A stretch of 64,000 nt of DNA. It comes from Zygnema cylindricum. Taxonomy: Eukaryota > Streptophyta > Zygnematophyceae > Zygnematales > Zygnemataceae. How positions within the stretch are numbered: position 1 is the stretch's first letter; each line of letters opens with the position of its first letter. A program made the position numbers and the translations under genes. Shown piece after piece: positions 45,194-57,676 of the stretch. The stretch covers positions 253,473 to 317,472 of the forward strand of contig JBBHKE010000303.1 in assembly GCA_037447655.1 (NCBI GenBank), written 5' to 3'. Under the pieces are notes generated by a model. The model saw nothing but the letters and a program-made list of their open reading frames with translations, was not told the DNA's origin and did not search any database.

Positions 45194-48100
45194 TCATGGC
45201 CATGAATGCGCATAATAGTTGCTCTTTCTCAAATCTAGCAAAACCTTTACGGCGTCCTTTCGAGTTTCACTAAATTTGTCCCATCCATACTCGGCCATGG
45301 AAGGATGGTTGTTGTGAAGCTCCACAAAAAGCTCATCCACAATTTTCGCCATTTCCAAGTCGTCGACCCAAGCTGGGAAACAGATAAGACAAAAAAACAA
45401 ACAAAAAAAACAAAAAGAAGTTAACAAGAAAGCAGTGAAGCGTTTTTCTGAAAATATTCACCGGAAAATTTTCCCTACATTGGAAGTGCCTAAACGTTCG
45501 TAAACAGTTTTTCTTGAAAACACTAAAATATTACTCCATCGAAAACAAGGTTCTAGAAAACATTAACAAATTTTCGAACCCGTACCAATCAATAAAATGG
45601 TGGTCAATAGGAGACATAAGAAAACTTTATTGTTTCATTTCAGGGTATATCCACAGGGTGCTTTGTGCAAAGCATACATGCATAAGTACTTTCTTTTTTT
45701 GTCTGTTCAAACAATACAAACATATTTTGGGGAATCAAAGTTAACTAACCTCTAAGGATCGGATACTCAGTTCCCTCGATGTCCATTTTCACAATCAAAG
45801 TATCATCGCTGGTTGCTTTTAACTCCTCTTTAATAAATCGAGTGATGTTGACTTTTAGCTGCACAAAGACACAAGATAACCTTAGAACCAACAACGGATA
45901 ATGTCCGAAAAAATCTCATAATAAGAGTTGTTTGAACATGATGTGATGTGATGTGATGTGATGTGACGTGACATGATTTAAGTGGTGTGACGAGATGTGA
46001 TGTGACGTGACATGATTTAAGTGATGTGACGAGATGTGATGCCATATGACTTGATTAATTAAAGTGACTTCTCTGCCTCCCTCTCACTCTCTTCTTCCAC
46101 TGGTGCAGATTTTGCATAAACAAACCCCCTCCCCCAAAAGGCCGACGCTCATTTCTGCCTTTGAAATGGAGAAATGCAAGTAAGTGGAGAGTGAGGTATT
46201 TTATGTGCTCCTCACCTTCTCTTTATTATGAAGAGTCATTTTTCCATCTTCATCCGACACAAATGCACTATGAACAGTGAGACCATTTAACATGGAGTTT
46301 ATAACAGGAGGGGGATCGAGTGAGGCTCTTCTACGGGAAAAGGAAGATATTTCATGCAATGGGTCCTGCAACCGCCGTCATCCCAAAAAACCCATTTAGA
46401 CACTTTGTTGAAATAACAACTATGATAACCCAATTCCAGTAGTCCATTTTCCAAGCAAGGACGGCTGTCAAAATTCCTCCAACGTTTAGCAAATGTCGTA
46501 AAAAAGAATCGTGATTATAACGCCATTTTTAAGTTCTTTGCAGAGTGGTGATGGAATAAACTGAATCCGATAGAATGGTGCTAACTTCAAACTTGATTGC
46601 AACAACTGTCACTTTCCATACATGGGCAAAAAAAAAGTAAGGAAATCCTTACCGCGAAAATTGACTGTTTTGGTGGGATTGGGGCTTCATATAATTCTCC
46701 ATTTACATCAAACACATGGTACTCAGTAAAATCCAAGGGATAGTTTCGAATCATCCATAGAACGCCCAAATTGAAGCTCTTCCCTCCAAGGTCAAGAAAT
46801 ATCCGTCTCTTCCTTCACAAAATCGGAATATGAAAACGAAAATAATGGAAATGACAACGGAAAGTCATACAAAGAAGGCGATTTCTTGAGTCAGCTTCAA
46901 GGCAAATCTATTGCACCTACATGAAAAGACAAAAAAAGAACGAAGGATAACTTATACGCCACAATTAATGTGGAAGGTAATTAGACTGGATTGGAGAATA
47001 ATTTAACCACACTTCATTGTGCATACCAAAAAGGGAGCATCCGAAAAAACTGCTCAACCAAATACTTTTGCTCCGAGAATCAATGTGGCCAACACTTTAA
47101 TTTGCGTGACAAAAAATGGCACAATCCACACTAATTTAGGTGATAGTGCATTTCCGATACATATGAGAATGGTCTCAAAGAGAGTAATCCGTTCAAGCAA
47201 CCTTCCTCATTTAAAGCAAACCAAATTATTGAATCTTTGACAAAGTGTATTTATAGCGGATCTTGTTTCAAGGACATACATCGATTCACCGAGACGTAAT
47301 AAAATAATATTACATTGTCCATAGTTGGTGAAGTTTTCATCATCAAGGGTGGCATTTTGACGGAACAAATTCAAATGCCATCATACTATTTTGCAAGGTT
47401 CGATGAAGAGACGACTTAGCCTTTCTGAGAAAAAGGAGTAGCTGTAGATGAGAAATATAAACAAAACAAACAGATTCAAAACTTTAAAAGTTTATAAGTT
47501 CATCTAATTCACCTAAAATGTCAACTGAAAAACCATAGTTCATGAACAGTGTGTAGCGGGTTTTTATCTGGTAATCGATATGAACTCTTTTCCGGGCATC
47601 TGATAACCAGAACAAATGCCCGATATATCCTCATTAGACATATAATCAACATCACCGTAAACAACTAGGTGTACAGCTTTTGAGCGAAAAAATTCTGGCA
47701 CAAAAAAAAGAGGATAGAATATGTGGTTGAGACCCAGGATACTTGTTCAAGATCGGACATTCTACAAAGTGCAATGGTGCAAAACTTGAGTGAGATTGGT
47801 TATCAGAGCGCCAGGTGTCAATTCACGAAATAAAAACAAAATAATACAGTATATAATTTAAATGTGATAGTTTTGCTGAAATAGCATACGTGAACAGGAC
47901 TAAATCGTTCATTGTTGCCGTACCCCAAGGAGAGGGAGAGGGGGAGGGAGTTGGAGAGGAAGAGGGAGAGGCAGAGGCAGAGGCTGAAGGAGAGGGAGAG
48001 GGAGGGAGAGGGGAGCTACCGCTTACCTCTCATGCAAGCTTGGATCCCTGGCACCCAACAAGTATGGCAATATATGTGATTTGTCCTCCCACGACAAGGC

Positions 48101-50050
48101 GTGACCAAAAGTGTATCCCCTCCGAAAATTCTCCTCTGGGTCAAGTTCCTCCATAGCAAAGCCCTTCACAAGACACGGAGAAGGTCGAAGGACGCTCTGC
48201 AAGGTGGCATATCTCACCTTGAATGGAGATTAGCGCTGATGTCAACACTGATTGCCATGCAACCACATATAAGGAGGACACAAAGTGACAAATTGTCACA
48301 TGTCACATGCTGTTATCTGTCATTCTGGATAGGACGCTGTAACCATGATAACAACATGACTTAACGTGACCTGACATCGGGATTTTTTTGTAATGTGTTG
48401 AAAGTAAGTTAAGGGGATTTTATGACACAAGGTGACATGATATGAAATGGTAAAAATCACAACTATCAGTCTAGTACGTAACAAAAGACTGTGTTCCTTG
48501 GATATACATTCACCGAATTGTTTTGTAAGAATGGGAAAAATGGGGACTACACAGCATGACATGTATCTACATGTCCAGATGCAATATGCTGTCAGACAAT
48601 GTGACATGACTTTGCCAGAAAGAGTGAGAGAGAGGGAGAGGGAGGGGGGGGAGGAGGAGGGAGGGGGAGAGGGAGAGAAGGCGAAAGTGGGGGTGAGAGA
48701 GGGAGAGGGGGAGGGAGAGGGAGAGAGAGAGGGAAAGGAGGACGGAGAGCGAAAGGGGGAGGGAGAAGGAGAGGGAGAGAAAGAGGGGGAATGAAATAAC
48801 ATGATATCACAAACCATGACATACTGTCAAAAGGCAGACATATCGGATAAATTAGCATGAATACCCAGATAATTGTCCCTTGACTACAAGACATTCGTCA
48901 ACCAGACAAATTTTCAAGGCCAGTGATGCTTGAGTAGACAGGGAAAGAGAAAAAATAAACACACAGGACTTAATTTAAATTTTGGTACAATAGACACACA
49001 GGATGATAAAAAACAGTGAAAATTCAGAGTGTTGATGCTCTTGAAAAACAAAAAATAAGAAAAGGAAGTCATTTCAGATGACAAGATTCAATATGGTACA
49101 TCGTCACAGGAAGTAGTTACCGGATGTGTGTGGCATAAAGTGATGAAACATCATATGTTGCATTGTAATAAAATGAGACAAAATTGTACCTTGACTCCTG
49201 AATTCCATGCATCCTTCCAAATCTGTTTTGAGGAAGCCAATTAAAACACGATGGTGGTTTTGGCGGTTCAGTTACCGGTTTGGTCCTCGAAAAAACTTTT
49301 GATTCAATTTTAAATTCAGATACTCGTTTAATGTCTGGTACAGATGTCTGTGTCGGTGGTGGTCCAATTGTTGGTAAGGCTGGCTCTAACAAAACCGATT
49401 CTGCAATTATTTTTTAGGCAAGGTTAGGACAGGAAACAAAGAGTAAACATCAAAAGGTTAGAAAACAGAAAACAATTGTCACTAGAATTGAATTGGAATA
49501 AAATGGACTCACATTGCCCAAGTCAAAGAATCACAAATGTAAAGACGAATGATGATAGATTTAGAAACCACGTTTGATGATAAAAAGGCAAAAAATATTA
49601 CACTTGGAAAATTTCAATCCATAGTTTCAAGAGCGTGCTTCCCTATGAAAACTTGAATTGATACTATTCATATCTGGACTTTCTGTACTCTGGATAATGA
49701 TAAGGATGCATATTTAATTATTTACGAGTCGTGAATAAGAAATAGAAGCTCCATCTTCTCCGTGGAAGTCAACCTTTTTCCGGAAACAGCAGCAAACATA
49801 TTCTTACAATCTCCTGCAAGTACAGTATCTCTACAGAAAATCAGATCCGTACAAGCAATACTTCCGAGAGTACGGACGAGTTGATCCCTCCAGTACGGAA
49901 CAGCTAGAGCGACTTGCCTGTTTTTTGAGAGACACTACCGGAGCTCTCCTCTGACGTCATCAGGACGAAAGCAACGCCCAGCAGGGCGGCTGCGATAAAA
50001 CAAAAGTTGCCTCGTAGCTGTCCGTACAGGTGATGCCATAGGCCCGGCAT
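45194..50050 (-). CDS. Membrane-anchored FkbM-type methyltransferase, copy A
   Basis: Exons: 50050-49918, 49400-49121, 48196-48027, 46812-46653, 46365-46216, 45858-45750, 45372-45194. All junctions fit in phase except 49121/48196, where a small exon is probably missing from the model. About 390 residues are seen. Residues 14-32 (GNFCFIAAALLGVAFVLM) are a signal anchor, suggesting a type II Golgi/ER protein. Then come CFNWLPQNRFGRMHG, LRPSPCLVKG, IFLDLGGKSFNLGVLWMIRN (SAM-binding loop), VFDVNGELYE, IVKMDIEGTEY and IVDELFVELH...YAHSWP. These are FkbM motifs (PF05050-type O-methyltransferases of sugars or small molecules). The substrate is not known. The first intron uses a GC donor (CAG|GCAAGT). 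Confidence 0.85.
45937..46045. repeat. Tandem GATGTGAC words, intronic in copy A
   Basis: Five-base GATGT/GATGTGAC repeats followed by two 50-55 bp units containing GACGTGACATGATTTAAGTG. They lie between the exons at 45858 and 46216. Confidence 0.75.
46813..48026 (-). other. Intron of copy A
   Basis: Joins GAG AG|GTAAGC to AAG|GAAGAG in phase, the same join as in copy B. It contains decayed hAT-like MITE words at 47550-47640 and a purine tract at 47928-48016 right beside the donor. A frame near 47330-47420 (NLFRQNATLDDENFTNYG) is protein-like but does not fit in phase. Confidence 0.6.
48623..48790. repeat. GGGAGA-rich purine tract, intronic in copy A
   Basis: G/A-rich over about 165 bp on the plus strand, hence C/T-rich in the sense strand of copy A, between its second and third recognised exons. 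Confidence 0.85.
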
Positions 50051-50544
50051 GGTGAGAACAAAAGGAGCTCGAGGAAAGATGGAACGCAGAGATGAAGAGA
50101 GGGAGAAGTTTCAGGAAACCCTAAAGAGGCCGTCACCTGTTGTCACGCCTGCAAAGCGTTCACACGCGTGAAAGATAATGGTTCTGAAATTTCGTCGCAC
50201 ATGTGAACCATCCTTATTCACACGTGCGGTAAGGGAAGGGCAATTGGCCAATTGCAACATGAATGGCGCCAGCTTTTTTGCATGTCGTTTTTTCGACAAG
50301 CCTTTCCTCCTGCTCTAGCCCTTAGGGTTTCCGTAATCCGTATCGTACTTCTGTATGTACGACAAAACAGTTCCGAGTTCAGCTGGCTTTTATTACGAAC
50401 ACTAAACATAAAATAAATGGATAGTACTGATTGCTTTCTTTTTTTAAAGTTATATGTAACGTTACAGCGGTTGAAAATCGTCCACGTCGCTCGAATCTAA
50501 ATTAGAATCAACAGAAAAATAAAAACCACACGCTGTGTATTTCA

Positions 50545-50720
50545 CTCATAGTTCAAAAGTAGGTGACGTACGCCCATACAATATGCCTATTGTATGCAAA
50601 ACATACAATATGGCCTTAAGACCCATATTGTGTTGGCCGCAAAATGAAATAAAATAGTAACAGGGTTGAGTTGCACATGGATCGATAGAGAACTAAACGT
50701 CATGTCTAAATTTGAAAAAA
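50545..50720. repeat. Element R5, copy 2 (partial)
   Basis: AGTTCAAAAGTAGGTGA through CATGTCTAAATTTGAAAAA matches the reverse complement of 5456 to about 5290. The far inverted end was not found. Confidence 0.65.
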
Positions 50721-51905
50721 AATTACGGCACGTGCGAATATGTGTTCCTATTTGTTTATACAAAATCCCTAGTTTTAAAACACATCGCGCATGTGTTTTA
50801 AAGATAAGGTTGAAGATGACGTTTTTTGTCGTCGAAGTGGGTCGAAAAAAACAAGATGCCAAATTTTCGTACATCCTAAGTTCGAGGGTGACGCAAATTG
50901 TACTCTACAAATTTGAGATTCCTTCGTACGGTTGGAACTTAGGCAGTACGGCACTAAGTTTTACAGGAAAACGACAGAAAAAAACCCTTACTTATGCACA
51001 TGGGGACACACCCTAAGAATGTTTTTTGCGGCAATTTCCCGCGGCAGCTCGAAATGTTTGGTACGGAAATTTTCAGCATGTGCGGGATCCGTACATAAAT
51101 CTTTGCACGGTTTTAAAACTGCTCAAAGTCCCAAACTGTTTTCCAAAGTATATGCGGTAGAGTCATCTGTAGTCTGTTGTGTCTGCGGTGCCGCCTTCAG
51201 GACGCATCTTTATTGGAAGCCACACTAAAAATAGAAACAAACTCCAAATGCTCTTGAAGTACAGTATCGGCATGAGGGTGGTCACTGGTGACTGGTGGGA
51301 TCGTCCGTACAGCATTAACATTGAGCGGGCCGACGGGCCTCTAATAACGTTTACTTCTTAAACCATGATTTTCTGGAGATAAAACCTCTCTAGCGGTACA
51401 TGTACTGGTAATTATTTAGAAATATCCCGGTTATGTTTTATGGTGTTGGAGTTTTCGTGTGGAAAAGTGAATAGATCATACAACGTACATACATAAACGA
51501 CTTCATGCATGAAAAACTAAAACCTAAAAGCAGTCATAATAAATAGCCGTACATACGCGGTCTCGGAAATGTTATCCCGACATACAATTGAAAAAAAGTG
51601 ACGCCAAAGCAAAGATGCCTCTTTACGTGGACTTGTGATGATCGGACGGTCAGGGTTAATACACATAATTGAGGGATTTATTAAAGTATGAACGTAAAAA
51701 AAGGTATGGAAAATTGGAAACGCTATAAGACCCATATTTTTCGTGTATATTATACTGTTAAAGAAGAAGTTGTACCCCGGAATTCCGTTTAATAATGCGT
51801 ACAATAGTAGGAGACCAAATAGAGGATCGACACATATTTCTGCACGTTTGTACTTTGAACTGCAGTACAGTACAGTAATGTACAGTACAAAAAAGTACAG
51901 TACAA

Positions 51906-52125
51906 TACACCGTCGATCGTATTTAGCGTGTATTTTTGTTTTGTCTCTTAAAACATATTTTCTCCGTACATACATGTCGGATTGTTAATCTGATGGTTGC
52001 GATTGAAAGGCAATATTCTCACTTTCCAATTAATGATGTCCAATTGAAATCGGACATTTGTGCACAGAAAAAATATGTTTTAAGTGGCGAAGAAAAGAGT
52101 AACACTAGTAGCGATAAACGGTGTA
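51906..52125. mobile_element. TA-target MITE family M1, copy 7
   Basis: Ends TACACCGTCGATCGTATTTAGCG and AGTAGCGATAAACGGTGTA, 220 bp, with imperfect arms. Left flank is a run of GTACAGTACA words. Confidence 0.65.
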
Positions 52126-53098
52126 CCGCACAGCGTTTTGCCTTGTCCCATCACAGGGACACGTGTCACATGACACAATTTGTCACATCTCACAGAAGAT
52201 GGTTGTACTATTATTTTTCACGTTTCTTGCAGACTTTCTAGCTTTTTGGTACATTCCTCTGTACACTATAATCATCATACTTTAATGCAGTAAAATCTAA
52301 GATTTTTCTCACAAAATTGTATATCTAAGTTGTCAAATTATAACTGCTTGAACTGAGATTTGGGTGCATGCCATTCGGACAAAATGCGTTTTTTTTTAAT
52401 TTTTACTTTTCTTTGTTGGTGTGGTTTGGTTTTCCCTGGCAGGGTGCCTTGCGACCTTCCCCCTGTCTTGTGAAGGGTTTTGCCATGGAGGTTCTCGATC
52501 CAGAAGACAATTTTCGGAGGGGATACACTTTTGGGCATGTGAGCAAAAGGGACGATAGGACGTACCTCATTCCATATTTATTGGGAGCTAGAGATCCAAG
52601 CCTTCATCAGAGGTAGTAAGAAGTTATGTCACATTCCTTCTTTTCTTGTCTTGTCTGTACCATTCCAATGAAAAATTATATGGTTTTGTTGTGGAAACTT
52701 AGGAAAAGTGTATTTTTATCAACACCTCATATGCTGTATGGTGATTTTTCTAGTAGATCATTTCACTGAAAGTAGAGTGAGAGAGAGTTAGTAAGAGAGA
52801 AATTGAAAATGAAATTTTGACAGAAGTGGTAAGGCAATGATTTTATACTTAGATGTGCCGAATTGATGAGCTTTACTTGTAATAAAACCAACGATGTAGT
52901 ACCATAATAATCTGTTTGCACATTTGCGAGTTTATACAAGCACATGACCTACTTCCTTTCTTACTCTCCCTCGCTTTAGCGTCTCCCACCCCCATTTCTC
53001 TTTACTCTAATGTTTTCACTGTTATTAGTTGGGGAAATTGAGCATACTAAGTCAATTGAACACCAAAAAATCGTGTGTAGTACAAAACAAAAAAAGCT

Positions 53099-53607
53099 TC
53101 ACCGTGAATCGTAATTAGCGTAAAGAAATAATTAGTGTAAAAAAATAATTAGTGTTATTAACTCTAATTTGGGTTTTTTCGTTTTCTCAAAAAAAAAAAA
53201 TTACTCTAATTTATCAATAACTCTTATTTGGATTTCTTTCCGTAATAGCTATCCGCGCTGAATATCTTTACAGTTAAATTAGGTGAACGTACATAATCTG
53301 ACAAAACGTACATTTTCGCGTCATTATGACGTTTCCAGTAGGCCGTTTGTGAAAACGCAGTTACATGATAACGCCCTGTATTAAATATATTTTGTACGTT
53401 TTTACTTAATAAAGTACAGTTTGCACGGTCAGACACCGACCGCACGCCACACTATTTAAAACGGCACTATATTAGAGTTGTTAACGCGAAATTCAAAAGT
53501 ATCTTAAATAATGTAAAGAAAAATTTAGAGTTTATTTATTCTATTTAAGGGCAAAATTCGGGGTGACGGAATTAGCGTTAATAACGCTAATTACGATTCA
53601 CGATGTA
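53099..53607. mobile_element. TA-target MITE family M1, copy 8
   Basis: Ends CACCGTGAATCGTAATTAGCGT and ACGCTAATTACGATTCACGATG, 509 bp. It shares internal words with the long-foldback copies (CACACTATTTAAAACG, ACGCAGTTACATGATAA). It lies in an intron of copy B. Confidence 0.8.
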
Positions 53608-54116
53608 GTGAGCTCTGCTTTTGACCTGTAACTATCATACATGAAATTGTATGGATTGGGATAGTGACAGTTGGAAATAAACTTGTTAACAAATCCACAT
53701 TGATTAGTGTAATGGATCCTCACGAGAGCCTTTCATTGCTCTAACCTTTAAAGGGTGTTTCTCAAGAAGTTATCTTTTTTTTTTGCCTGTTTGACCATTA
53801 TGCCATTATGATAATCTGTGACACATAGTGGAGCTTTCTTCCAGATGCTGAATTGTTCAACTGTTTAAGTGTTGAGCAGTTGAACTGTTTAACTGTTGAA
53901 CTACTTAAGGAATGCAATCTGTTTGTCTATATAGAGCATCAAACATAATGAGAGCTGATGAATGGGTTTTTATTGTGTTATTAAGAAAGAGAAGAATATA
54001 CCTCGAAATCGGAGGCCCATTTTTTGGTTCGAGCCTTCTGTGGATGATGAGGAAATATCCGTTGGACTTTACGGAATACCATGTGTTCGAAGCGAATGGA
54101 GAATTGTTCAAAAAAA

Positions 54117-54921
54117 TAGTGTTGTGTATCGGTAAATAATTTATCACGATAACACCGATGCCGATAGTTATCGGTTATCGAACGGTTAGAAGTCCCGATA
54201 TATTGGTCTGAGACCAACAAATTTCATATCGGCGATAACTTAAAAAATATATAGTATGCATACAATAGTACTTTATAACATACTGTATTATATTATTGAC
54301 TTTATATAGCTTGGCATGCCACGTATAAGAATCTGTTCCGTCTCTGTTTAACTGCGATTTATTACGGACAGTGCAGCACATAAACGTTGGCCGGTTAACT
54401 GAACAGAAATTTTACGGCAACTTACGGAATTGAACCGACAAACTGGTGAACATGAAACGGTAAAAGGACGGCGGACACAAAGTACAACGGACGCAAAATA
54501 ACATTCTGCGCGCCGCCGGAATCGAACGGACGACTTGGAATGAGAAAATACGAGCGGACGGCCAGCGTGAGCGCCGGCATCTCGGAATGGCTCTTTTGGC
54601 AGCTTATGCCAAAAAAGCCAACAGATTGACACGTGGCAGGTCCCCAGTGGATCCCAAGGAAGAAAGGGACAAAGCCATGGCGTCGGATGTGAAAGGTACA
54701 TCGTTTTTACTGGATCCGTACCAAAACCGTACAGATCTCATGGCGGCTAGTGTACTTTCTGTGCTTGTACAACTGTACAATACAGTGATCTGATTGGTAG
54801 ACACTTCAATAGATAGGGGTGAACACCGATAACGATATATCATACCAATATATCGATTATCGGCTACCCGAAAAAAGGCCCATATCGGGTATTGGCAAAT
54901 CCTTACCGATACACAACACTA
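54117..54921. mobile_element. hAT-like MITE family M2b, copy 2, inside an exon of copy B
   Basis: Ends TAGTGTTGTGTATCGGTAA and TTACCGATACACAACACTA, 805 bp, flanked by a perfect 8 bp duplication CAAAAAAA at 54109-54116 and 54922-54929. Same family as 32575-33368. No transposase frame. Confidence 0.95.
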
Positions 54922-54959
54922 CAAAAAAACCATTCCAAGAAAACATAGCCTTATTCAAG

Positions 54960-57113
54960 CATGTCACAATTTCATACGTCCCGTCCTCGATTTGAATTGT
55001 CTTATCACACTATCATTTCAATTGTAAGAAAAAATTATCATCGGTGTTTCCTTAATATACAAGTCTAAACTCTGTCTTGAATCTGAAAAAAAAATGTTGA
55101 AATTCATTCGTAGACATAATTTAATGAAGTTTTGCTCTCCACATTTGACATAGTTTGAAAGAAATCGGGGTTGACTGTAGTGTGATCCACACTTTTCATG
55201 AACTTAAATCTATCAATGTTTTTTAGGTGGACTTAATAGTGTTGCATATTGTAGCGGCAGGTACACAATCACCGTCATTTCTGTTTTTCCGTTTTTCCGT
55301 TTTCCGTTTTACAAAGTGCGGAATACTGACATCGTATGATGCCAGTTTTGTTCAGTTCTTCGGTTTGCTAGCAAACTTTTTTTTTTCAGTAATTGTTTTC
55401 CAGCCGTTTCCATTTCAATTTCCATTTCGGTTTCCGTTTCCATTTCCGTTTTCATTTCTTAAATTTAGACGGTCCAAATTTGTTTATTTCTCCATATATA
55501 CTCAGTAAAGCTAATAAGCTGGGTGTTTCTTTCTGATGCCTTTTTGGAGACCACAAACGCTCAGTATATTGGGGCACAATGCTGTAATGAAATTAGAGGT
55601 GGCAAACCGAGTTTTCTTCACCCTCTTTTCTTGGTCCTGAGGGAAGAGGATCCTTTTTGGCTAAACAACTTTTATGCCATCAGGGTATCTTTAGGTTAAC
55701 AAACATGTGCAAAAAGAAAAAAAAAGGAGGAAAAGCGTCTTCTTTCGAATCAACTTATGGCCGATATTGTCGTTGTAAACCAAAAAACTGAAACCGAAAT
55801 ATAAATTGAATACCAGTATTGTGTATTTACTAGATATTGCGTAACCCAGTACTGTAATCATCAGTATCGAAAAGTACACGGCCATTCGTAATGACACTAA
55901 TTCAGTCGCGATCTTTTTTCGCCGCAAATCATAAGATAGTGTGAAATAGCACTATTTAAAGGAGTGGCCTTAAACACGCCATGTCAGTTTGCCTCAAGTT
56001 ATTGATAGTAATTTCGCCTTAATACTAATATTTCTGTTCGAGTAATAGAATGGGGAGTGGGGAAGCTGTTAAGCACATGAGAGAGTTAGAGTGGATGGCA
56101 TCACATATGGGAGAATTGAACCAACGACGGTAAGTCAATTAGAGGCTTGTCTACATAGTATTGAGGATCGGCGATATTCAGCATATTGCATGGGCGTCAA
56201 AAAGAAAACTTTGTAAAATGGCCAAGCCGGGGATCGAAGCCTGAACCTTGTGTTAGCCGTACACTAGCTCTACCAACTGAGCTACCTGGCCGATTGTGCA
56301 TGCAAGCGCCTGAAACCGAATTTACGGCAATGAACGGCGCACTGGCGGAACCAGCATTTACTGCGATACACACGTGTGGAGTCCGAAGTGGACATTCCTC
56401 CAACACATAGATCATACTAATAGTGGTTAAAGATACAGTGGAAGTTTTGACAGAGCGAGATAATGGAAGGTTTGAAGACAATACGATTGTCCAAACAATA
56501 CTGGAAAACAAGGTCTGCCACTTCGATTGGTCTCTGTAATTGGAATATTCAGTTTTCGGAATTGCCAATTTGACAACAGTAACAACTTTTTAAGGTTGGA
56601 GAGGGCGGAATCTTGGCTGCTTATTTACATCAACCACTTGGGGATAAAACGTTTTTGGCAAAACTTAGTAACTAGCCTGATAAAAGCTGTATAAGAGGCC
56701 AATCCGTTGGCAGTTGTTTTTCTTTTTTCCTTCGGTTCACTTCTATGACAACATTAATATTGGTTCATTTGCCACTTTTTGACAATGCAAAGATTCCAAA
56801 ACTTAAGAAGCACAAGTTCCTTTCCAATACATTCAGGTTGCAAAAACAAAAGCGTTAAGCAGAAGGTCCATATAATGGCAAAATAAACTGACCTGGTACA
56901 CTGTCGAAATGTTCCAAAACCTGACTGTTATATATTGCATTGTTCATCATTATTAGTATTATTATTATTATATGAATATTGCTGAAAGCTTCACACAAAT
57001 AAGCCTGCACCAAATATAAAACACTGTAAGTTACCTTTTTATGGGATATTCTAAATGGGTGTTTTGGATGAGTGGAATGGGTAAATGAATGGGACTTTTA
57101 GGAAAAATTGCAG
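54960..57113 (+). other. Intron remnant of copy B
   Basis: A 2.1 kb interval between recognised exons. It contains a decayed M1-like stretch at 55880-56050 and a tRNA-like sequence at 56219-56291. A thymine/pyrimidine-rich frame at 55227-55508 is low complexity. Confidence 0.5.
56219..56291 (-). tRNA. tRNA-like sequence, Ala (GGC)-like, probably pseudo
   Basis: Reading minus strand from 56291: a 7 bp acceptor stem GGCCAGG/CTTGGCC (one G-T pair), D arm GCTC-AGTTGGTA-GAGC, anticodon stem GTGT/ACAC with loop ACGGCTA, and TTCGATC in the T loop, 72 nt plus discriminator A. Box A (TAGCTCAGTTGG) is perfect and box B (GCTTCGATCCC) nearly so, and TTTT follows one base after the discriminator. But position 33 is C, not T, and the T stem has two mismatches. 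It is therefore a decayed tRNA or the head of a SINE. Confidence 0.5.
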
Positions 57114-57602
57114 AACATAACTGCAGGTTCTCGAAAAAGACCCCCGAATAGTCCTGTTCCTATTTTGAACAGCATGTTGAAGAGAATAAATGTATTCGAT
57201 GCCTTTGTGTCAACTACAGACAAAGTATATTTTGACAAAGGTCGGAAAAAGGTGAGAAACCCTTAGCCCTGTACTCAGTGGGACATTTATGTTTTCGCTG
57301 AATGAATGAGAAAATACATATTTCTTTAGTTTTCCGTCAAGGAGAGGGACCAATGAATCTTTTTCTGAATCAAAGTTACGGCATTCATTTGATGACTCTT
57401 ATTTGTTCTTAAATTTTTTGGAAGAAGACGAAAAGCTATTTACGGTCTTGTTTATTTTGCCGATTCAAGATTTAGCAAACCATGGTTTTTTAGAGGGCAA
57501 AATTTGACATTTACAAATGTCTAATGGACTTAACTGATCTCACCGTAATTAGTTTTTACCACTATTTTTCTTAGATCGGTATTTACTTAGGCGAAAGTTT
57601 AA

Positions 57603-57676
57603 AGAAAAAAAAATGGGAGGGAGGGATGGGGAGAGGAAGAGAGGGAGAGAAGGAAGGAAGGAAAGGAAGGGAGATA
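57603..57676. repeat. GGGAGA/GGAAG purine tract
   Basis: Low-complexity G/A run inside the last intron of copy B, where copy A has its KMDIEG exon region. Confidence 0.75.

Larger units (their letters stand above)
50051..52442. promoter_or_regulatory. Interval between the divergent methyltransferase copies
   Basis: This 2.4 kb lies between the start codon of copy A and the first recognised exon of copy B, so it must hold the copy A promoter. It also holds R5 sequence (50545-50720) and an M1 element (51906-52125). No N-terminal exon of copy B was found in it. No convincing TATA element. Confidence 0.4.

Noticed and set aside
46380-46560. Minus-strand exon KRWRNFDSRPCLENGLLELG in methyltransferase copy A
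   Set aside because: The phase-0 acceptor TTGCAG at 46366 joins directly to the 46653 exon end and matches the copy B layout; the frame lies in the intron.
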